The notes under the pieces are model-generated. The model was not told where the DNA came from. It did not search any database and saw nothing but the letters and a program-made list of their open reading frames with translations. From assembly GCA_920105805.1 (NCBI GenBank), contig CAKKTI010000105.1:3601-56209 (forward strand): DNA of 52,609 nt. Reading direction: 5' to 3'. The stretch comes from Condylostoma magnum. Its lineage: Eukaryota > Ciliophora > Heterotrichea > Heterotrichida > Condylostomatidae. The position numbers were made by a program, and so were the translations under genes. Of the stretch, positions 10,796 to 21,700 are shown piece after piece (the first letter of the stretch is position 1; the number at the start of each line of letters is the position of its first letter).

Positions 10796-11899
10796 CTAAC
10801 TCATTAAACTTTCCTTATAATATTTTGCAAAGGAGTTTTCAACAATATAAGGAAAAGTCAAGCTTGCTTCTCCAAACACTTTTACTCCTTTAGTCTTATA
10901 ATGAACTTTATGCCAAGTAATAGCTTCATCTATCGAGGCTCCACCATCTGAACCATCAAACTCCTAAGTAGTTGATAAATAAACAACGAAATTTAGCCCA
11001 TACCTCAAAATATTCGGAAGTAAGATATGGTGCTTACTTGTCCCAGCCCCAATAATAACAGCTCCTGCTTTAGGATAAACCCTTGTATTGTTATACAGAT
11101 CAAATATATCAAGGGCTATATCAACTACTAGTTTTTCGTTTTAAAGGTGGAATTGATTAAGGAAAAAGCCTATATTTGAATCTAGTATAGCTGGTGAGTA
11201 GATAGTTATATCATTCATAGCAGCATGGTACACAAATGAACGTTAATCATTGATTTTTTCTCCTAAAAATTTAGCAATTGTTGTAGGTCTTCATATTTAT
11301 CCCTTCTATTACTCAATAAGCATTTCATCAAATGCACTGTTTAGTCATTTTTGTAACTCCGATAATAATGCTTAGGGAATTATTACATTTCCATTACGAA
11401 TTAATCCCTTCTTAAGCAATTCTCTATCATTTTACTTAAAATCATCAATGTAAATATCTCCCATACATTTCAGTAAATCAAACTCCATACTGCCACCAGT
11501 AGTTGAGATCACATCGATTAACTTATTCTTTGCAAGAAAAGTGATACTATCCCTCATTCCACTAGCTGCTGTAATTGTAGTAAAGCCTAAGAACTTTTTA
11601 CATTGTACTTGGGATCTCTCATAAGGATCAGTAATCGTATCTTCTTCCTCTATCTCATCATCTGATAACCTTCATCTAAGCATTTGGTTTACTATGTCAA
11701 TGGCTTTTGAAACATTTGTGGCTTGAATTCCTGTAGTCTCATATGAATCAATGACTTGCTGTATATCTTAGGTTTGATGTAGATTAAAGGAAGAAGTTTA
11801 TGGAAGATCAGGGATTTAGACAGATTATTAAAAAAATCTATCGTGTACTAATTTGTTAGTTTGTTATAAAGTGCTTCGCACTTTATTTCCATAGGACAT
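10796..11899 (-). CDS. DHPS: Deoxyhypusine synthase
   Basis: Predicted 367 residues, very close to the 369 of human DHPS. It transfers the aminobutyl group of spermidine to one lysine of eIF5A, the first step of hypusine formation in the cytosol. Visible blocks are TTGIQATN near residue 65, MLRWRLSD, STTGGSMEFDLLKC, AAMNDITIYSPAILD, and KAGAVIIGAGTSKHH. The active-site part is EAITWHKVHY, with the catalytic Lys at about residue 331, then EASLTFPYIVENSFA. Two conserved Trp (MLRW and IWRPTT) are TGA codons. The ATG gives MSYGNKVRS; no other start is in frame. The stop is TAG after ...KESLMS, since the frame then enters the P450 without TGA. It is the last of four tandem minus-strand genes, 53 bases after the transporter. 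Confidence 0.93.
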
Positions 11900-11952
11900 A
11901 AGACGCCTTATACAAGCCATTTTAACACTATTATAGTTTTTAGTTACATGAA

Positions 11953-12945
11953 TTATATTATTTTTATTGTCTCCAATCTCTTGCTTTGGGTTATTTGATC
12001 TAAGTAATCCAAACATACTCCTAGTGCAACTATCAATAAGCCAAAACACTGCAAAGCTGATAAGCTGTGGCCAAATAGGAGAAAGGATAATATTATACTG
12101 AGAAACTTTCTTGTAGTTGTTATTATATTTAACTTGAAGCTTCCATATTTTTCAAGAGCTTGAAATAAGAACAATTGTCCAACAGAGCTGCAAAGAGATA
12201 AAGCGAATATTTTTGATATAATGTTTTATATGTTGAATTGATGCTATAGTATAAGTAAACTACTTGCTTATGTATTTTAAATTCCAATTATAAAGCATAT
12301 TTCTAAGAAGCCAATTAGATTACAATAAAACATCATATCAAGCCCAGTAGGCTTGAATTTAAATCTTGAATACTCAGTGCAATAAGATACAATTACATCA
12401 ACAAAAGTAGCAATTATCATTAAACCTAGCCCCATAAAACTATCATTTTTACTATCTATGCTATCTTAATTATTATACACAAATATTCCAAATATAAGCA
12501 AGAAAGTAGTGCCGAATTATTAATATCTGACATAAGAAGGCTTGAATAGCAAATTTCCAATTAGTACAGGAAGCATTTTGCATGAATTAAATAAATTTAA
12601 AGTAGGATAAGATACATACTTAAGAGAGTAATTTGATAGTAATAAAGAAGCAATATATCCTGTAGAGTGCACAACAATTATCATAAAATTACTCCGCATC
12701 TTATAAAATCTAAATTTAATACCTTCTTTTGCACTTTTCTGCATAATCTACATAATTAATCCTGCAATTAATCCTATAAAGCATTAGGACAATATAACAA
12801 TTTCTGGATAGTAAAACAAATTCCCATCATCATCCTTGACTAGATAAACAGTTTCCTATAAAACACCAAAGATTATATAGCTTGTAAATATTCCTGTAAA
12901 AATATACAAGAATTCGCCTTATTTGCTAAGTTGATTATAACCCAT
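11953..12945 (-). CDS. SLC35B-family nucleotide-sugar (or PAPS) transporter
   Basis: Predicted 330 residues with about ten hydrophobic helices, as in SLC35/UAA-family carriers that import UDP-galactose, UDP-glucose or PAPS into the ER or Golgi. The diagnostic stretch SLKYVSYPTLNLFNSCKMLP near residues 125-145 matches the YVSYP...KSCKPIPVM block of SLC35B proteins. The last helices contain NIITTTRKFLSIILSFLLFG and end in a lysine-rich tail, as in ER-located members. Which sugar it carries cannot be read from sequence. The start ATG is 28 bases downstream of the release-factor stop. The end is TAA after ...ETIKII, with no TGA before the next gene. Residues 85-100 repeat the internal twofold pattern of the family only weakly. 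Confidence 0.8.
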
Positions 12946-12973
12946 TTTTAACAAATTTTAAATAAAACGACTC

Positions 12974-13324
12974 TCATTCCTTACTTTCTTCATTTTCCTC
13001 CACTTTTGCCACTCTTCTTCTCTTTCTCCTATCTTTTTGCTTTTAAATCCTATTAATCCTTCTTCCCATCTTACTATCTCTTCCATTCACAGAATACTCT
13101 ACTTTCTCAGTCAGCCTCTTTAAAGCTATATGTCTATTAATATCTAAATTTCTAGAATCGTGTACTTTTACAGAAATATTTGTAGGAATATGCGTTAAAC
13201 ACACACAATTTGTTGCCTTATTCACATTTTACCCACCTGGTCCCCATCCAGTAGTAAAAAGTTCCTAAAGATCCGAAGGATCTAACTTAAATTTAGCAAA
13301 TGCCCTAAATAGCCTAGAATACAT
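12974..13324 (-). CDS. Small GGQ peptide-release/ribosome-rescue factor, probably mitochondrial (MTRFR-like)
   Basis: Predicted 116 residues. It has the class I release-factor catalytic domain alone: TTGWGPGGQNVNKATNCV near residues 24-41, then ITHxP-like LTHIPTNISVKVHD and SRNLDINRHIALKRL, and a strongly basic tail (KRQKDRRKRRR). Lacking a codon-recognition domain, it fits MTRFR/C12orf65 or ICT1-type factors that hydrolyse peptidyl-tRNA on stalled mitochondrial ribosomes. The basic tail is expected to enter the mRNA channel. The N-terminus (MYSRLFRAFAKFKL) is basic and amphipathic, as for import. The universally conserved Gln of GGQ (residue 32) is a TAA codon. The ATG begins two bases after the TAG of the upstream Pet127-like gene; the stop is TGA. 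Confidence 0.88.
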
Positions 13325-13326
13325 TA

Positions 13327-14928
13327 CTAACTATTAAAAATGGATTTTCGGTACACGTGGTAATCATTGAATTTCTTCCATCCTCCAGAAAACTCGTCGG
13401 AATGTATAAAACTGTCCATTTTCATAGCATTGTGTAGAAAGTTCATATATTCTGTAAAGTTCATGATCCCTTGATAATATAATAAGTAATCAACATCAAA
13501 TCTATCCCCCTGGTCTAAAAATACAGGCTCTTTTTGTAATAGCTTATTTATATATGGAAACAGTTTTAATGTCATTGTATAAGCTGTTTTTTCAGGATCA
13601 TGAAGCTTATAATAATCAATTTCATCTGTAACATACTAATTTTTGTAGTTTTTCTCATCCCATTCAGTTTATTCATCGAATCTTTCTACTGTTATGAGCA
13701 TATCCTTGTATTTATACTACGCCAGGAACCCTATTCTAATCATTTCATCATCTGGAAACTTGGAAGTGATATCATCTAAAATTATTTAAAGAATATTCAT
13801 GCATGTCTTCAATACCAGATCCCCGAACTAATCTGCTCCTAGTAATCTCTTCTCGATCTCCTTTAAAGCAATGTACTCAAAGGCAAAGATTTCGTCGGTG
13901 TTGTGATAAGCAATAAAGGCTCCATCCATTCTTCCCATCTTAATCTGAAAGAAATACTTGATTAAAAGAGATCTCACAAGGTCAAAATATTCCCGCTCAA
14001 AGGAGGAATGCAGCCCTTCCCTTTGATTAATTTCATAGTCTAAGTAATCCTTGATATTTTTAACATCATACCTTTAAGGTGCAGTGGCTCTAGTTTTTAT
14101 TTCAAATACAAAAAGGTCACCATCCTCACCCATTCCTTCGGCATCGATTTAAGATCTTACTAAAATATTCCCAAGCTTCCTAAACCTATAACTTCCATCT
14201 GCTCCTAGTAACTCGTTTATCACATCTTAGGGAGGCTCTTTAGATGTGTCAACTAGCTTAAGAAACTTATCCTCTTCTATAGTAAGCATTCCTTCTAGTG
14301 ATTTTCCTAGGTTCATTAGAATCTGATTGCTTTTAGGGAAAATTCCACTGTCTCCATCAATAGAGTACATGTTAGTGTCCTTTACCTTCCTTAGCATAAA
14401 TGTAACTGGACGTCTGTAAGCACTCATGTATGTCATGTTCTTGCTGTCGTATAGTTTTCCAAGTCCTGTCATGTTAGGAGACCTGAAATTCATTAGTGTG
14501 TAGAAAATGTGCTGGAGGGCCTCAGTTACACTGCTAGATCCCGTTACATACCTGGCATTTGTATCTTATCCACTATAACGCAGTACTACATCTTGGCTTG
14601 GAGGAGTGTATTTTGGAAATCTTTCCAAGATTTCCTGTGTCGGCATTATAATCTTCTTTACAAATTTGCTGTTGTTTAACTAACAAAATTAGTCAGAAGG
14701 ATAAATGCCCTCAGTTCTTAAAATCCTGTGTAGATTATGCTTTAAGGTTGGAGGACGATTGTAATTTGATTCTATTATTAAATCATTAAAGTTATCAATA
14801 TCTAACTTTTAAGCGTATTGCTCAAAACGAGTATTAACATGATTGGTTGCCTTTTGTTCTATATTTGTCACAATATCATTAAATCCAAATGGAGCCCTAT
14901 AGAACCGCTTTAGTAGCCTAGTTACCAT
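13327..14928 (-). CDS. Pet127-like mitochondrial RNA-processing protein
   Basis: Predicted 533 residues. It resembles Pet127, a mitochondrial membrane-associated protein needed for 5' processing of mitochondrial mRNAs in fungi, related to PD-(D/E)XK nucleases. Recognisable pieces are RYVTGSSSVTEALQHIFYTL, SPNMTGLGKLYD, a RNILVRSQID-like GNILVRSQIDAEG, LFVFEIKTRAT (candidate D/E-x-K catalytic strand), SSFEREYFDLVRSLLIKYFF, and MDGAFIAYHNTDEIF. The N-terminus (MVTRLLKRFYRAPFGF) looks like a mitochondrial presequence. TAG after ...SIFNS is the stop; continuing would cross the release-factor gene in another frame. Its start is 22 bases from the divergent SF-assemblin gene. The nuclease activity is inference from the fold. 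Confidence 0.8.
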
Positions 14929-14950
14929 ATTTATACAGTTATTAAAAGAC
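14929..14950. promoter_or_regulatory. 22-bp divergent intergenic region (Pet127-like / SF-assemblin)
   Basis: Only 22 AT-rich bases separate the two start codons, so promoters and leaders must overlap the coding regions or the leaders must be nearly absent. If the second plus-strand ATG at 14972 is used instead, the space is 43 bases. Confidence 0.5.
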
Positions 14951-15754
14951 ATGGAGTAGATAGTCAACAATATGACAGGAACTGTCAAGAAAACTATTAA
15001 TGAAAGAGAGAAACTGGGACTACTGGCTTCTCAAATGGCTGAAATGGGAAGTGACTATGAAGATATGCGAAAAGCTAGGGAAGAGGCTAAAAGGCAATTG
15101 GAGGCTAAATTTAAGGATGTTTATAATTAAATTAAAGATACTAGGGACTTTGTGACTTAGGAGGGAAAAAGGGTGAATGAGGTTTTAAAGAATTTTTAGT
15201 CTAAATTTGATACTGAGCTTAGGGAGTTGAAATAATATACAGTTGACAGCTTTGAAAAGGAAAGATAAGACAGAGAAACTGCGGAGGCTGAGGCAAATGC
15301 ACGTATGGATAATCTAGAATAGCAAATAGAGGATGAAAGATAAGAAAGGTAAAAACAAACAGAAGACATTTTAAACCCTGTACGAAAATCAATTGCATGG
15401 CTTGAAAAGGCGTATGAGAAGGAGAAAAACACTCGAATATAGAAAGAAGAGGAAATAATGGAGAGATTAGAAGAGGATTGCAAGAAAATGAATGATAAAA
15501 TGGATGAAGAAAAGATTAACAGGGTTGTTAAAATGGCCGAATTAAAAGACACCTTAAACTAGGATATGCAAATATAAAACAACCATATTGATAGTTTCTA
15601 ACAGTAAACAAGAGATGCATTAACTGATATGAAAAATGGAATTGTGGAAGAATTAAGGTCCAGATTAGACCATCAAGACGAAATGCTGGATAATCTAAGC
15701 AAGTTTATTGGTACATTCCAAAATACACTTAAAATCATAGGCAAAGATATTTGA
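14951..15754 (+). CDS. SF-assemblin / beta-giardin-like coiled-coil protein
   Basis: Predicted 267 residues, almost entirely heptad coiled coil after a short head (MEQIVNNMTGTVKKTINERE). It is rich in Glu, Lys, Gln, Arg and Asp, with pieces such as EEAKRQLEAKFKD, QQIEDERQERQKQTED and EKEKNTRIQKEEE. Length, head-plus-rod layout and lack of proline in the rod match SF-assemblins, which form the striated fibres attached to basal bodies in algae and ciliates. A generic coiled-coil protein cannot be excluded. It ends in TGA, and that TGA is separated by one base from the TGA of the convergent VPS13 gene, so the two transcripts must overlap at their 3' ends if either has any 3' UTR. Confidence 0.7.
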
Positions 15755-15755
15755 A

Positions 15756-18700
15756 TCATAAGTTATTTTTATAAGCTAATACTTCGTTGAGTTTTTCATA
15801 CAAAAATGTGGTGATTTCAATGCTTTCAAAAGGAATTAGGAACTTTGTATATAGGTGATACTTTTTGTTTTAACTACGGGTAGTGTCAATAACTATTCCT
15901 TTATCATTCATGTAAATTCCTATAATATTCTTAGTCTCTATCTCTCACTCTGCCTTCCGCTTATTAATATCTATCAAAATGACATGGTCTAGATAAATAA
16001 CGCAAAGTTAACGTTAGTTTCTTAAATCAGTGCCAAGTGCCTATGCTATGAAGTTCTTATGAAAATATATTCCCTTTCTTACAGTTGACATGAACTGAAG
16101 TACTTAAGCATCGTATTCATTGTAAGATTTAATCACATTAAACGACCCATAAATAGCCCTAGGTGCTCTTGTTCTTTTATACTGTAATGACTTCGAGGCC
16201 TTTCCAAATGTGTTTTTAACTCCTTCAGCAATATTAGTGGCTACATCTAACATACCAGTAGTGGGCTTAGCTATAAGTCCTATTAGTCCTTTAGCAATTC
16301 CAGATGGCAGTCCTTTCACCTTTCTTTTTCTATAACTTTCTAAGGGGTCTTTTACAAGTCCTGCAATTCCTTTACCAATACTAGCAAAAAAGTTGTTAAA
16401 ACCAATACCAATTCCATCTACTATGTCTCTAGGGGGATTTTTAAGCTTGAAGATTTAACGCTGTATAAGATATTATTTGTCTAACGATGATAAGGTTAGT
16501 CCTGTAGCTATAGAATTAGATATTTTAGCTATTGAACCAAAAGTACCTTGAATTATATTTTTTAATAATAACCCTCCACCCATTGCTAAGCCTTTACAGG
16601 CTTATACTGGGCCTTTCCTAAACCCGGATTTTGACTTTAGATAAAGTTCCTAAAATCCTTCGCCTATTTAATTTAATAAGCCTATTGGATTACCTAATAA
16701 GTCAGAATGTCCTATGATGGTGTAAACTTCTCGGAAAAGTATAGATTGGTAATTATCTGAAATTGTTTTGATGATTTATACTTAAGAGCCAAATCACTCA
16801 TCAAGTAAGAATTATTTAAAATTTATTGGCGCAAGCTCTATTGAAGTAAGAGCCATTCCTGAAGGACTGATAACTGAGTCCTCTATGCTTTCATTTAAGT
16901 TGATATCTAGTGCCATTAAGGAAAACTTTATCTATATTGGATGTATTAAAAGTTTTTCGAAGTAAAACCGATTTCCTGTACCCAAAACATCCTCTGTTGT
17001 CCAAATAGGACGTTTGTTGTATTGATAATACTTGTTCCTTGAAGCAGTAGAGCTTCCGTAATAGCGTGTAAGAAGAAGAATTAGTTTTGTTATAACGATT
17101 CCTTCAATTTGTATAGTAAGCGGCTATATGCTTAGTACTGTTTCTCCGAATTAAGTGAAAGATGTTACTAGATTGCTTATACTTGTCTCAAAAAATATCA
17201 GTGGAGTATTACTTAGTTAAGTCGGGCCAAGCATTATAGGGAAAAAGGAATCATACAAAGCTTGGTTATCCAGCTGTATATATTTTATATAGAACTAAAT
17301 GAATTTATTAGATTCTGTTGTGTTATAATTCAATTTGATTCCTTATACTGACAAATATAATAACTCAGATGTACATTAATTAGTTTGCTCTACTAAGGAT
17401 ATACCAAAATTAGGAATATTAACCTGAATCATAGATAAAAATGCAGTGTCTTAGTCAACTTGAAAGAAATTCATTATCTCCTACTCTGAAATTTCAAGAA
17501 CCTTTGTTATGCCTTCCTCAGTTATCTAAATATACAAATAAGATCCTAAATTATCTGTAAAATCTAATCTTACTCTAATTTAACCAATAGCTGCATCGAA
17601 ATTATAACTATATTTTTCTCCTATCTTTATAGGGTATTCTCTTAGCCCTCCATAATAAAACTCCAAAACGATTATATGAGATTTCAACGGCTCAGCCCAA
17701 CCATAGAAAACTTCAGATTCCAAATCTAGTCATCTCTTCTCTGATTCAAAATCCTTTTAATGAAAAGATACAGAAAATTAGCTTGATTTATTAACTATTT
17801 TATACGCTGGGGAATCATCATCTTACCCATTAAAAATAATGTATTTAATTTTCCCCCACTCTTTACACTCCGTGCTTATAATTTTATACTCACTTAAATC
17901 ATTTTAATTCAAGCATTGCAAAGTTATAAGATGTAGAGCTTGTATAGGAAATGCTCCTGACCAAGACCACTGGCTATCATCAATAGACTCTCTTATATCA
18001 CCTTTTATTTTACCAGAAGCCGGTAATATTTAAATCTTTTGTGCTTTATTATGATCTTTTAAAACAAATGGAATCCTTCTGCCTGATTCCATATACTAAA
18101 CTGATTATTCTGCATCTACTTATTATATTCAAATATCATAGTCTAGATTATTAACTACAACGTATTACGGTGAAATTATGATAAACTTAGTAAAGATTTA
18201 GTCGGAAATCAGCTACAGCTAAACCTAGCATATAAATTAGTGTAATCTTGTGCCAGGGCCTTAAATATTGATAGTCTAGTCCACACCTATCTTTTTTACG
18301 GATATCACTGGAGAAGTTGATTAATCAAGCAGCATACTTAGGCTTTTAACGTTGTAACAAGGGAAAATTGAGTGGTAGTTTTCCTAGCCCCCTAGTTTTA
18401 TTGATTAGCCTTTGTAGTTACTCTAAAAAATAATAGGTAAGCCTGAATTGTTTACCAGAACGGTCTGAGGATAAATTGTTACTTAATATCAGCCCTTGAA
18501 CCTTATATTCATTAAAACTGTCAAAGGCTAGCCTTCATTATCATAAACTGTAATAAAGTTTAGCTTGGACTCATAATTGTTAAATAATTCGTATTTATTA
18601 CTCGGCTCAAATTTTTCAAGCATTAATGAAATTTTGCATAAAGAGTCACAAGGGAATGAATGCTCGTAAAATTTATCTGACTTTTATATGCAAATTTGTT

Positions 18701-21700
18701 TATAGTTATCAGGGTAATCTGGGTTCTCTAGTAATACTTAGCATTTTATTGGTAGCAAATTTACTAATTCTATTGGGGATCTTATGTGAAGTTGAATCAT
18801 CTTATCATCTTCCTTATGTCTTTCTTTTATAAGCATAAAGAATAAGTCATCTCCATCAATTTAGTCATAATAGGAATCTTCTTACTGTTAATCAGCCGAG
18901 TATTGGCTAATGTTGAGTAAACTTATAATTCTTCTTTAGCTCATTGAAATCCCTAATGAATTAATTTAACTAGGTAAAAATGGAATTATTTCCAGGTTTT
19001 CTTTCACATAGTCTATTGGTATAGGCACTTATGATTTTTTGAATAAGTTAATATTCTTTGGCTCTTAACTATGCAATCTTAAAAGAAAGTCAACTGTAGT
19101 GTGATTTTTGATTTAAATGCTGGACTAAACAGTCATAATTTTCCTTCCCTTTTTAATCTTTACATCAATAAAAATACAAAATCTACGACCCTATACGCCT
19201 ATGTTCTTTTTCAATAGCCCAACTTTACTCAGTTTAATATCTTATATTGACCCTAGTAGTTATGAGTTATTATAAAAGCTTATATCTAATTATTCCTAAG
19301 ACAAGTTAAATGTTCTTATTTTATGTGATTGTATCATATACTCTGCAATCTCTTGATCTTCTATTTATATACTTTCCTCTAGATCATTTATATTTGTTAG
19401 TTTAAATCTCGAAATTATGATTTTATAGCCAGTTAGATTTTTAACCCAAAATGGAGTTATTGTCTCTTAAAATAACTAATCTGCCTTTTAAGCTCTGCTC
19501 AAATCTGGCACTATATACTCTAAATCCTTTAGCAACCCCTCAGTTACTACTATATTCAAAGGTAAATCATTTCCTATATCAATCTATATATCGGTGCCTG
19601 GAAATCCATGTGATTAATATCGATACTTTAAGTTGATTTCACATTTTTCTAATAAAGGCTCTCATGTGTCAATTAGTAAATTGTAGTAAAAGATTCTTGT
19701 TTACAGGGATAAATCAGAGTAAATATTAAGACCTTGCGTTAAATAGGTTGCTGCAATAGAGTCTACTCAAATATCAAGGAGAGGAGAATATCCACCAGAT
19801 GTATCATTGATTAATAGTAGATGTAATCCATCGCATTAAATTGAGTTGGCTGAGCTCGTTATTTGCTCTTTAAAATTGCCTGATTCTAAGTTTATTGATT
19901 AAATACTGATTATTGATCTATTTCTCGAATTCATACTTATTTTAGGTCTACTGATTGATGAAATAATGTCCTATTTTATTAATTTGTTGTAATTATGAAC
20001 TGGTTTGGTTAGTAATTAAATGATTTCGGAGCCTTCTTAGTTAAGCTTTTTTTAGTAATTGATTACTTACAGAATTAACTTAATATCGGAATGAGAGGCT
20101 TTTAGTCTAACCCGATGCATTACTGTATTTATAGTGTATTAGCTTCTTACATAAGAATCAGAGATATCTCTTTATTCATGACTAGAATAGCTTAAATTAA
20201 AAGGTTCTAATATTCTCCTTTTACGAATATTTATGAAATTATTGGATTTATTAAGTTCTTCTTAAGTGCAAAAGAACATTTCGAAATTAGACACAGAGAT
20301 CTTTGTAATCACAGCTGGCAGTTAATCTAGAAAATTTTCGTTTTCTCTAATAAAAACATACTAAAAATCTGTCTAGCACATTAGAAGCTTTTAGGTTTCA
20401 AGTGAACTTAACACAACAACTGGCTTTACTAAATTCATTTTAACTGACATTTTCGGAGAGTACCACTTGCTTTCTATTTAACTATAAATTTCATCTAATC
20501 TAGGCCTATACTTTTATAAATAGTCAAAAGGAGTATCTTATGCCTCACTATAATCAGGAATTCCATAATAAAAGTAATTTGTTATTTGTTGTATTACCGC
20601 TGAGTCGTAAATAATAAGTATATCTTATAATTATACATTAATATCCTTTGATCCATCAAAATTAGAAAACATATGAAATTCAACCATATATTGATTATCA
20701 CCGAAAGGAATAAAGCATTATTTATCATTAGAATTCACTTAAAAGGAATCTGTCGTGCTATCAATCTACATTGAGCTATCATTATATTTAAGTACTATTA
20801 TATTATAAGGAAAAAATCTTAACTCAGTGAACTAATCACTCTCGTGTGCTAGTTTTATGTTTATTTCGTTAAATAGATAGTCAAATTCTATAAAAACTCC
20901 TCCGTGAGATGGATCATTTTAATCAATTTCAAATGGACAAGCTTGAGGGTCAATCCAATGATCTAAATGATCCCCGTATGAAAAGTTCATAAAGCAAATG
21001 TTAAGCAAAGCTAAATAATTCGACTAGGACAAATATAGTTACAGTTTATCACTTTCAGCTTTTATTGTGTATCTTGAGTCAAATTACTTGTCATTAATTC
21101 AATCCGGTATAATAGGACGTTGTACAGTAAGCAGTGCATTAAATTTATCACTGATTTAAACATCATTTATTATTATTTTTATATTTTCCATGTTGATTTT
21201 TAACTCATCTATGTAAATTTGATGAGTAACATGTCTTTATTGAGTAAGATATTATGTATTTGTAATAGTTATCTCCCCTAAGTCAATAATCATTTCATCT
21301 TTTAAATTATTTCTTGGTTTTAACAGTATCTCTGGATTGGTTATATCAATCATAAAACCCGTAAACTTCATGTCCTCAATCTTTTATACAGGAGCAGGCT
21401 CACTTTAAGTAATCGCTCCTATTAGGGATTTTAGCTTCTTTATAGGGGAGTTCATTGTAAAATTCTAAGCTCTTTTCCCTATTTCTTAAATTCAAAGTAT
21501 TTTTTAGTTTACATAGTTTATTATTCGCATAACTGGCTGATTATAAAAAGTAAGCCTGACTTGATTCATTTTAATCTCCAAAAGTTTAGAAAAATGTATC
21601 AATTCTTCCTCAATATCGCAATTCTTGAAGCTAAATTCAAGCAATAGCTCGTGGTCTTGTTTAACACTGAAAAGTTCTATAGGCTAGGCTGGTTTCCGTA

